Positions 1-5,425 of a stretch of 5,425 bases of DNA are shown in pieces. This DNA comes from JAVBQU01 sp031548675 (GTDB lineage Bacteria; Bacteroidota; Bacteroidia; Bacteroidales; P3), in the NCBI GenBank assembly GCA_031548675.1, contig JAVBQU010000025.1:1-5425 (forward strand). Direction: 5' to 3'. The notes beneath the pieces are model-generated. The model did no database searches, was not told the DNA's origin, and saw nothing but the letters and a program-made list of their open reading frames with translations. The number at the start of each line of letters is the position of its first letter. Position 1 is the stretch's first letter. The position numbers and the translations under genes are program-made.

Positions 1-1
1 C

Positions 2-937
2 TGGACTAATGGTTATCAAACCTTACCGGTACATGCACAGCCTCCGGTAACATATAAATTTCCAAGTATAAATCCTGAAAAAAGAACTACCTACGAAATT
101 GTACATGTTTTTAAAGAAGGGGTAGAAGGTGCGGTAAGTGATGATAAATGTGTTACAAACGATACCAATCGCTTTTTTCAGCATTTTAAAAATTATTTTG
201 CCTACGATGATGGTTCTGCCGAAAACGGATATGGAATTACGAGCATGGGAGCAAAATTTGCTTATAAATTTGTTTTAAATACCTCTGATACGCTTACAGC
301 GGTACAAATTTATTTTAACCAAGCCTTGGGCGGTTCTAATGCAAGTCCTTTTCATCTTACAGTTTGGAATGACCATGGAGGAATGCCGGGTAGTATTATC
401 TATCAACAGATGAACCAAGATGTTATTTTTCCCGATAAAATTAATCATTTTGCATTATATCAGCTAGATCAGCCCTTGGTAGTAAATAGTACTATTTATA
501 TAGGCTGGGAGCAGACTGATGAAACTAATTTGAATGTCGGATTTGATAGAAATACGGATGCCCGCGGAAAAATGTTTTATAATACAGGTTTAGTATGGCA
601 GGAAAGCTTTTTAAAAGGTTCCGTTATGCTGCGCCCGGTATTTGGAGCTATTGATAATGATATGCTTGATATAACAGAATTACGCCAAGCCCGTTTAGCT
701 TGTAAAATTTACCCTAATCCGGCTAGTACTGTGCTGCATATCGAGATGCCTGCTGAAAATCAGAACCATGATAATTATTATGTAGATATTAGCAATATGC
801 TCGGACAAAAAATATTGCATATTGCCTACACATCATCTATGATAGATATTCAGCACCTTGATAAAGGTTGTTATGTTTTGAATATATACAATAAAGATAG
901 AAGTAAATTTTATACATCTAAGCTTGTAGTTCAATAA
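2..937 (+). CDS. T9SS-secreted surface protein, C-terminal part (5' end outside window)
   Basis: The frame is open from base 2, so this is the last 311 residues of a larger protein. An ATG at 245 lies inside conserved sequence and is not the start. The C-terminus is a type A T9SS sorting domain: KIYPNPAS at about residues 235-242, then VDISNMLGQK, then LDKGCYVLNIY, ending in KLVVQ. This domain directs a Sec-exported protein across the outer membrane and is normally cleaved at the surface. Before it lies a probable beta-sandwich module starting near NYFAYDDGSAENGYGI (about residues 68-83), with LTVWNDHGGMPGS, YIGWEQ and MLRPVFG. I recognise this layout from Bacteroidota hypothetical surface proteins, but no enzymatic motif is visible in this part. 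The catalytic or binding domain, if any, would lie upstream of the window. The T9SS assignment is strong; the protein's function is unknown. Confidence 0.9.
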   Translation, partial: WTNGYQTLPVHAQPPVTYKFPSINPEKRTTYEIVHVFKEGVEGAVSDDKCVTNDTNRFFQHFKNYFAYDDGSAENGYGITSMGAKFAYKFVLNTSDTLTAVQIYFNQALGGSNASPFHLTVWNDHGGMPGSIIYQQMNQDVIFPDKINHFALYQLDQPLVVNSTIYIGWEQTDETNLNVGFDRNTDARGKMFYNTGLVWQESFLKGSVMLRPVFGAIDNDMLDITELRQARLACKIYPNPASTVLHIEMPAENQNHDNYYVDISNMLGQKILHIAYTSSMIDIQHLDKGCYVLNIYNKDRSKFYTSKLVVQ

Positions 938-956
938 AATTGCATTTACGGCAATT
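938..956 (+). terminator. weak hairpin just after the T9SS cargo gene
   Basis: A perfect 6-bp inverted repeat, AATTGC / GCAATT with a 7-base loop, begins directly after the stop codon of the secreted protein. It is AT-rich and is not followed by a T run, so it is not a classical intrinsic terminator. The gap up to clpS (94 bases) is the largest in the window and holds a promoter candidate, so transcription may end here, but the hairpin could be chance. Confidence 0.2.
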
Positions 957-1004
957 ATCTATAAAGAGGAGCGGGCGTAAACCTATTTATATCGAAAAAA
1001 TACC

Positions 1005-1012
1005 TATCTTTG
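1005..1012 (+). promoter_or_regulatory. Bacteroidota-type -7 promoter box for clpS
   Basis: TATCTTTG matches the Bacteroidota sigma-factor -7 consensus TAnnTTTG exactly. It lies 19 bases before the clpS ATG, so a transcript starting several bases downstream would have a very short leader. No good TTTG (-33 element) is found about 20 bases upstream, so only half of the consensus is present. It is the best promoter candidate in any intergenic gap of the window. Confidence 0.5.
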
Positions 1013-1031
1013 GTACAAAATTGAAAAAAAT

Positions 1032-1310
1032 ATGGGAAGTCAAGAGCAATATGATTATAATGATAGCGAATGTCTTTGCATTGATAACCATGCTAAGTTG
1101 ATTTTGTATAACGATAATTACAATACATTTGAATTTGTAATTCGTTGTTTGATAGAAATTTGTGACTATGATTATGATCGAGCAGAACAAGTTTCGGTTA
1201 TAGTGCATTATAAAGGACATTGTATCATTAAAGCAGGCGATTACGAAGAACTGCTTGTTATGTATGAAAAATTAACATTAAGAGGATTAACCGTTGAATT
1301 ACAGGCTTAA
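1032..1310 (+). CDS. clpS: ATP-dependent Clp protease adaptor ClpS
   Basis: This 92-residue protein is the usual size for ClpS, the cytosolic adaptor that binds proteins with bulky hydrophobic N-terminal residues (N-degrons) and hands them to ClpA-type unfoldases for degradation by ClpP. The pocket motif is visible as LYNDNYNTFEFV (residues 25-36), matching the family's NDDYTPMEFV. HYKGHC follows at 59-64, where His59 corresponds to E. coli His66, which contacts the substrate alpha-amino group. The C-terminal part, YEELLVMYEKLTLRGLTVEL, fits the last helix and strand of the fold. Residues 1-20 are acidic and poorly conserved, as expected for the flexible ClpS tail. Position 29 is Asn where most ClpS proteins have Asp. 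The start is the first in-frame ATG after the -7 box; no Shine-Dalgarno is present. The gene ends 22 bases before the glycosyltransferase, suggesting co-transcription. Confidence 0.9.
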   Translation: MGSQEQYDYNDSECLCIDNHAKLILYNDNYNTFEFVIRCLIEICDYDYDRAEQVSVIVHYKGHCIIKAGDYEELLVMYEKLTLRGLTVELQA

Positions 1311-1332
1311 ATCAAGCTATTATCGAATTACA

Positions 1333-2831
1333 ATGATTCAATTTTGGAAAGATTATTATGCTCAAAAACCCTTGCAATGTGTGCTATTGGTTGCACTTTT
1401 GCTGCGGTTGGTAGCTGCTGTATTTGCCCGTGGTTACGGCATGCATGATGATCATTTTTGGTTATAGAATCTTCGGGTTCTTTTGCTGATGGCTATGACT
1501 ACAATTCATGGCTTCCCAGCAGTAACGGCAATACAGGTCCGCACGGACATAGCTTCTTTTATTTGGGATTACATTACATTTTGTTTGTTGTCTTAAATCA
1601 CATACACATCACATCTCCCGAAATCCAAATGTACATCGTAAGGATTATACATGCGGTATATTCCCTTTCTATTATATATTTCGGATATAAAATCGCTAAT
1701 AAATACGCAGAACAAAAAGTAGCTTTACTGATAGCTTGGTTATTAGCTGTTTTGTGGTTTATGCCATGGCTGAGTGTGCGAAATTTAGTAGAGTTTCAGT
1801 GCATACCTTTTCTTTTGTGGGGTGTATGGCTCTACATTAAAAAAGATTCTCCATCCATTAAAATGATATTGTTATCGGGGCTTATATCCGGCATAGCTTT
1901 TTCCATACGTTTTCAATCCCTGTTTTTTTTAGCCGGTTTCGGATTGGCATTATTATGTCTCAAGCAATTCCGCAATGCTTTTATATGGGGTTTTGCTACT
2001 TTGGGTTCAATGGCAATAGTGCAGGGTTGCATAGATTTAGGGGTATGGGGAAAACCGTTTGTAGAATTTCAGGAGTATGTAAAATATAATATTGAAGCTG
2101 CCGGCGATTATTTACGCGGCGGTGTGTTAAAATATATATGGGTTATTTTGGGCTTACTGCTGCCCCCTGTAAGCTGTTTTATCTTTTTTGGTTTTTTTGC
2201 CCGTTGGAAAAAATATTTATTACTTTTTTTACCCTCGTTTATTTTCCTACTATTTCATAGCCTATTTATCAATAAACAGGAGCGGTTTATTCTTACCATT
2301 GTTCCTTCTGTCATTATTTTGGGATTAATCGGATGGCATGAATTTTATGCTAAATACAAAGAGGTAAAATGGCTGAAATCCCTGTTAAAAACCAGCGTAA
2401 TTATCTTTATGGTGCTCAATACGGTTTTGTTATGTTTGATTAGCGTACACTATTCTAAGAAAGCGAGGGTGGAAACTATGCTGCATTTATCAAAATACGA
2501 TAATATAGAAGTAATTGCTTTTGGGGATGATGTGCCTATGATGCCCTTGTTTTATTTAAATCAATGGGTAAAGCAAAGCTCGTTTAACCTCGAAGATATA
2601 AAGCGCTATAAAGATATTGAGCAGAAACCTCGCTTTATAGTACTTACTGCATCTGAAAATACGCCTCAGATGGTAGATTCTTTAAAAACATATTTTCCTG
2701 ATTTGGTTTTTGAAACCCAAATTAAACCTAACTATATTGATAAACTCTTGTATAATATAAATAAACATAACAGGAACGAAACTTTATTTGTATACCGGAA
2801 CAGAGCCTATTTTAAACAAGCTGTCAACTAA
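1333..2831 (+). CDS. GT22-like (Alg9/GPI-mannosyltransferase type) membrane glycosyltransferase, frameshifted near the N-terminus
   Basis: This is a polytopic inner-membrane GT-C glycosyltransferase, probably transferring a sugar from a lipid-phosphate donor on the periplasmic side; donor and acceptor are unknown. The coding sequence starts at the ATG at 1333 and reads 42 codons to GYGMHDDHF. It continues only after a -1 shift in the T run at 1455-1459, giving L-VIESSGSFADGYDYNSWLP. The joined product is 499 residues, a normal length for the family. HDD (residues 38-40) sits in the first loop where GT-C enzymes carry their essential acidic pair. Other GT22-like features are IDLGVWGKPF (about 234-243), VKYNI, and NKQERF (about 314-319), resembling the HKExRF signature. 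About ten hydrophobic segments precede a soluble C-terminal tail from about residue 374. Without the shift, translation ends at the TAG at 1465. The alternative TTG start at 1458 would lose the first helix and HDD. The family is a recollection-based assignment. Confidence 0.75.
1455..1459 (+). other. frameshift site (T5 run) in the glycosyltransferase gene
   Basis: Upstream codons read CAT TTT TGG TTA TAG and stop, while the conserved sequence resumes in the -1 frame as TTG GTT ATA GAA. One extra T would restore HFLVIE without a break. The P-site TTT could slip back onto TTT, but the A-site codon could not re-pair perfectly, and I see no strong stem-loop just downstream. A one-base deletion, real or from sequencing, is therefore more likely than programmed frameshifting. 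Confidence 0.75.
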
Positions 2832-2883
2832 AAGTAAATTCCTTATAACCCATTATAAATATTAATTAATACCTGCAAATATC

Positions 2884-3597
2884 ATGGACTTATTATTGAT
2901 CAGTAATTCTACTATGCCCCAACAAGAATATTTGGGATGGTGCAAATCGTATATCAGCGATTTTTTGAAATCGTTACATGTAAAAAAAGTATTATTCATT
3001 CCTTATGCCGGAGTTTCGATAGAATGGGATGCTTATACAGCTAAAGTTGCCAAGGCATTTGCCGAATTTGGCGTAGAAGTAGAAAGTATTCATAATAAAG
3101 CCAATCCTTTGGCTGCTTTATCGCTGGCACAAGCGGTAGTAGTAGGGGGGGGAAACACTTATAATCTGGTTCGCCAAATGCAGATTACCGGATTGATGGA
3201 TGAACTGCCTGATTATATTTATGAAGGCTTACCCTTTATCGGATGGAGTGCAGGTTCTAATGTTTGCTGTCCAACCTTATGTACTACCAACGATATGCCT
3301 ATTATCGAGCCTTTAAGCTTCGAATGTATGGGTATTGTTCCTTTCCAAATCAATCCACATTATACCGAGTTTTTTGATCCGAAGCATGGCGGCGAAACCC
3401 GCATGGACAGATTGAACGAATATATGGTTATCAATCCTGATATGAACGTGGTTGGTTTACGTGAAGCTTCAATGTTGAAAATTAAAGACGACACCATGAC
3501 TTTATTGGGCGATAATCCATTGAAAGTATTTAAATATAAACAAGAACCTAAAGAATATAAAGTAGGAGAGGATTTGAGCTTTTTACTGGAAGAGTAA
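2884..3597 (+). CDS. pepE: dipeptidase E (alpha-aspartyl dipeptidase), peptidase family S51
   Basis: The product is a cytosolic serine peptidase that hydrolyses dipeptides and some tripeptides with N-terminal aspartate. Its 237 residues are close to the length of Salmonella PepE. The nucleophile elbow GWSAGSN places Ser122 in the catalytic position, with Asp137 in TTNDMPI and His159 in INPHY. These match Salmonella Ser120, Asp135 and His157 with a constant two-residue offset, so the triad looks intact. VVVGGGNTYNL (85-95), FDPKHGGETRMDR (164-176) and GLREAS (191-196) are further conserved stretches. The ATG at 2884 gives the expected N-terminus (MDLLLISNST); no Shine-Dalgarno is seen. The gene lies 52 bases after the glycosyltransferase and 51 before purE, without a recognisable promoter in either gap. 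An eight-G tract (3145-3152) encodes part of GGG. Confidence 0.95.
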   Translation: MDLLLISNSTMPQQEYLGWCKSYISDFLKSLHVKKVLFIPYAGVSIEWDAYTAKVAKAFAEFGVEVESIHNKANPLAALSLAQAVVVGGGNTYNLVRQMQITGLMDELPDYIYEGLPFIGWSAGSNVCCPTLCTTNDMPIIEPLSFECMGIVPFQINPHYTEFFDPKHGGETRMDRLNEYMVINPDMNVVGLREASMLKIKDDTMTLLGDNPLKVFKYKQEPKEYKVGEDLSFLLEE

Positions 3598-3648
3598 ACG
3601 CAAGCTGTAAATAATCTACTATTCACAATTTACAAATAGTTAAATAAT

Positions 3649-4155
3649 ATGACACCAAAAGTAAGTATAATAATGGGAAGCACTTCCGATATGCCTGTAA
3701 TGGAAGCTGCTGCCAAATTTTTTGATGAAATGGAAATTCCATTTGAAATTAATGCTTTATCGGCTCACCGCACACCAGAGCAAGTAATTGCTTTTGCTGA
3801 AAAAGCCCACGAAAGAGGTATTCAGGTTATTATTGCTGCTGCCGGCATGGCAGCTCATCTGCCGGGTGTAATTGCGGCTATTACTCCGCTGCCTGTTATC
3901 GGTGTACCTATCAAGGCTTCGTTAGAGGGTTTGGATGCTGCCTTTGCCATTATGCAGATGCCTCCGGGTATTCCGGTAGCTACAGTAGCCATCAATGGTT
4001 CTCAAAATGCAGCTATTCTAGCTTTGCAGATTATGGCAACTAATAATCCGGATTTACAGCAAAGGGTAATTAAATTTAAGCAAAGCCTGAAAGGTAAAAT
4101 CGTAAAAGCCAACGAAGAACTGGCTCAAATTAAATTCAAGTTTAAGACAAACTAA
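3649..4155 (+). CDS. purE: N5-carboxyaminoimidazole ribonucleotide mutase (class I PurE)
   Basis: PurE moves the carboxylate of N5-CAIR to carbon 4 to give CAIR, a step in de novo purine (IMP) synthesis in the cytosol. At 168 residues it has normal class I length. MGSTSDMP (9-16) is the nucleotide-phosphate loop; SAHRTPE (38-44) carries the catalytic His40, equivalent to E. coli His45; AGMAAHLPGV (65-74) includes the second conserved His. The MPPGIPVATVAIN stretch (104-116) and NAAILALQI (120-128) complete the fold. The C-terminal tail from about 145 is Lys-rich. The class I form normally works with PurK, which makes N5-CAIR; no purK lies in the window, so it must be elsewhere. The ATG at 3649 is preceded by an A/T-rich leader without a Shine-Dalgarno. 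Confidence 0.96.
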   Translation: MTPKVSIIMGSTSDMPVMEAAAKFFDEMEIPFEINALSAHRTPEQVIAFAEKAHERGIQVIIAAAGMAAHLPGVIAAITPLPVIGVPIKASLEGLDAAFAIMQMPPGIPVATVAINGSQNAAILALQIMATNNPDLQQRVIKFKQSLKGKIVKANEELAQIKFKFKTN

Positions 4156-4212
4156 GTAAAGATTTTGAATTTGGTAACGAGTGACAGGGAAATGAAATCT
4201 TGAAATTATTTT

Positions 4213-5425
4213 ATGAAACAAATTTTGCTTAACATCCTAAAAATAGCAATCTACTGGTTGCTATTTTTTGCGTTCATGCGTTTGGTATTTATCATCTTTT
4301 ATTGGGGAAAAATAAGGGCTGGTGGAGCCGGATTGGGAGATATCTTAGGAGCATTTGTGCATGGTATTCCTTTGGATATAGCTACTTTATGCTATGTGAT
4401 GCTGATTCCCTGTTTAATATTTGCCATCAATGCGTTTGTTAATTCCCATGTATTTAAGGTTATTCATATTGTTTATACAGGTATTCTGCTGCTGACTTTT
4501 GGATTTATATTAGGTGGGGAACTCGGAATTTATGAGGAATGGCAGACTAAGCTCAGCTATAAGGCTTTGGTGTATCTAAAAAATCCTTCGGAAGTAATGA
4601 ATTCTACTTCTACAGGTAGTTTTTTATTACTTCTGTTTTTGGTATTATTTACGGCTGCGGCGTGGCTGCATATATTTCATAGGCTTTTTTATAAAGATAT
4701 TGTTATAAAGAAAAGAAATTACCTGTTTGCAGGAATTTTTACCTTGATATTTCCTTGGGTCTTGTTTGCAGGAGCAAGGGGAGGTGTGCAGCCGATTCCT
4801 ATCGGGATTGCTGATTCTTACTATTCAAAACATCAAATACTAAACGATGTAGCGGTAAACAGCATATATAATTTAGGGGTAAACTGCTGGAAATCGAGTT
4901 TGACTATTGATGATAAGCAATTTGTTTTTTATCCGGAACAAGAAACCAAACCTGTGCTTGATTCTTTATTTTATGTTGAAAAGGATACAACGATTCATGT
5001 GCTGACCAATCAAAAGCCGAATATCGTTATTATTTTATTGGAAAGCTGGTCGGGCGATATGATAGCGTCTTTGGGCGGTGATGAGGGAATTACGCCTCAG
5101 TTTGCCCAATTGGAAAAAGAGGGTTTGATGTTTACCCGATTTTATGCAAACGGTAATCGCTCGCAAGAAGGAATTGCCGCACTTTTTAGTTCGTTTCCGC
5201 CTATTCTGCATTCTACTATTACGAGCTTTCCGGATAAGTATAATTCTTTGTCTTATTTTCCGATAGACCTCAAGAAACAGGGCTATCATACCGAGTTTAT
5301 TTTTGGAGGGGATTTGAATTACGGCAATTTGCTTTCTTACATATACCATAATCAATTTGATAAGATATTAACTGAAAAAGATTTTGATAAAAGTATTAAG
5401 CGGGGAAAATTAGGGGTTCATGATG
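4213..5425 (+). CDS. LTA synthase/sulfatase-like membrane enzyme (alkaline phosphatase superfamily), N-terminal part
   Basis: The frame stays open from the ATG at 4213 to the window end, giving 404 residues of an incomplete protein; this family usually has about 600-650. Five hydrophobic segments (about 11-31, 55-77, 85-104, 136-155, 170-188) form a membrane domain. The periplasmic catalytic domain begins at KPNIVIILLESWSGD (268-282), where Glu277 is the expected metal ligand. GITPQFAQLEKEG (292-304) and FYANGNRSQEGIAALFSSFPP (from 310) follow; Ser317 sits where the Thr nucleophile is expected. FIFGGDLNYGN (362-372) is also typical of the group. The DH metal-binding motif lies beyond the window. 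Relatives transfer phosphoglycerol or phosphoethanolamine from phospholipids to envelope glycans or lipids; the substrate here is unknown, and a classical teichoic acid is unlikely in a Gram-negative. It follows purE by 57 bases. TGAATTTG at 4166-4173 is a one-mismatch -7 box, so its own weak promoter is possible. Confidence 0.9.
   Translation, partial: MKQILLNILKIAIYWLLFFAFMRLVFIIFYWGKIRAGGAGLGDILGAFVHGIPLDIATLCYVMLIPCLIFAINAFVNSHVFKVIHIVYTGILLLTFGFILGGELGIYEEWQTKLSYKALVYLKNPSEVMNSTSTGSFLLLLFLVLFTAAAWLHIFHRLFYKDIVIKKRNYLFAGIFTLIFPWVLFAGARGGVQPIPIGIADSYYSKHQILNDVAVNSIYNLGVNCWKSSLTIDDKQFVFYPEQETKPVLDSLFYVEKDTTIHVLTNQKPNIVIILLESWSGDMIASLGGDEGITPQFAQLEKEGLMFTRFYANGNRSQEGIAALFSSFPPILHSTITSFPDKYNSLSYFPIDLKKQGYHTEFIFGGDLNYGNLLSYIYHNQFDKILTEKDFDKSIKRGKLGVHD

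Noticed and set aside
987..1220. Minus-strand open frame of 77 codons opposite clpS
   Set aside because: It lies largely opposite the well-supported clpS, is rich in Ile/Asn/Phe from AT-rich sequence and shows no recognisable motif.
1458..1460. TTG as the true start of the glycosyltransferase
   Set aside because: It would drop the first membrane helix and the HDD motif, both encoded immediately upstream in another frame and in register with the family pattern.
1455..1461. Programmed -1 frameshift heptamer
   Set aside because: T TTT TGG allows only P-site slippage; the A-site codon does not re-pair fully, and no strong downstream structure is visible.
3360..3626. Minus-strand open frame opposite the end of pepE
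   Set aside because: It overlaps conserved pepE codons and its translation resembles no family.
3618..3640. ACTATT / AATAGT inverted repeat between pepE and purE as a terminator
   Set aside because: It is a 6-bp AT-rich stem with an 11-base loop and no T run; expected by chance in this composition.
4192..4203. Three-codon upstream ORF (ATG AAA TCT TGA) before the sulfatase-like gene
   Set aside because: It is too short to distinguish from chance, and there is no sign of a leader-peptide mechanism.
5035..5355. Minus-strand open frame of 106 codons
   Set aside because: It lies opposite the catalytic domain of the sulfatase-like gene, whose motifs are clear; the minus translation is low-complexity and basic, typical of a shadow frame.

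Overview
This AT-rich window is from a member of the Bacteroidota. Four things point there: a type IX secretion (T9SS) C-terminal sorting domain on the first gene, a TAnnTTTG-type -7 promoter box before clpS, start codons with A/T-rich leaders and no Shine-Dalgarno sequence, and a ClpS with the NTF variant of the substrate-pocket motif that I associate with this phylum. I cannot place it more precisely than phylum.

All genes are on the + strand and tightly packed, with no gap longer than about 100 bases. In order they are: the 3' end of a secreted T9SS cargo protein (2-937); clpS, the N-degron adaptor of the Clp protease (1032-1310); a GT22-like polytopic membrane glycosyltransferase (1333-2831) whose reading frame is broken by a -1 shift near its N-terminus; pepE, an aspartyl dipeptidase (2884-3597); purE, class I N5-CAIR mutase of purine synthesis (3649-4155); and the 5' part of a membrane-anchored LTA-synthase/sulfatase-like enzyme (4213 to the window end), which continues past the window.

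The only good promoter candidate is before clpS. The gaps after it are 22, 52, 51 and 57 bases with no convincing terminator, so clpS, the glycosyltransferase, pepE, purE and the sulfatase-like gene could form one co-directional transcription unit, though this is inference. Two themes recur: cell-envelope assembly (T9SS cargo, glycosyltransferase, phosphoglycerol-transferase-like enzyme) and protein or peptide turnover (ClpS, PepE). purE is a housekeeping gene with no pathway partner in view.

Nothing here looks like a new defence system, mobile element, CRISPR array or RNA gene. The most useful observation is the frameshift in the glycosyltransferase: calling the gene from the downstream TTG would silently remove the first membrane helix and the conserved acidic HDD motif. 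Smaller points are a non-consensus pocket residue in ClpS, a Ser at the expected nucleophile position of the sulfatase-like enzyme, and an eight-G tract in pepE.
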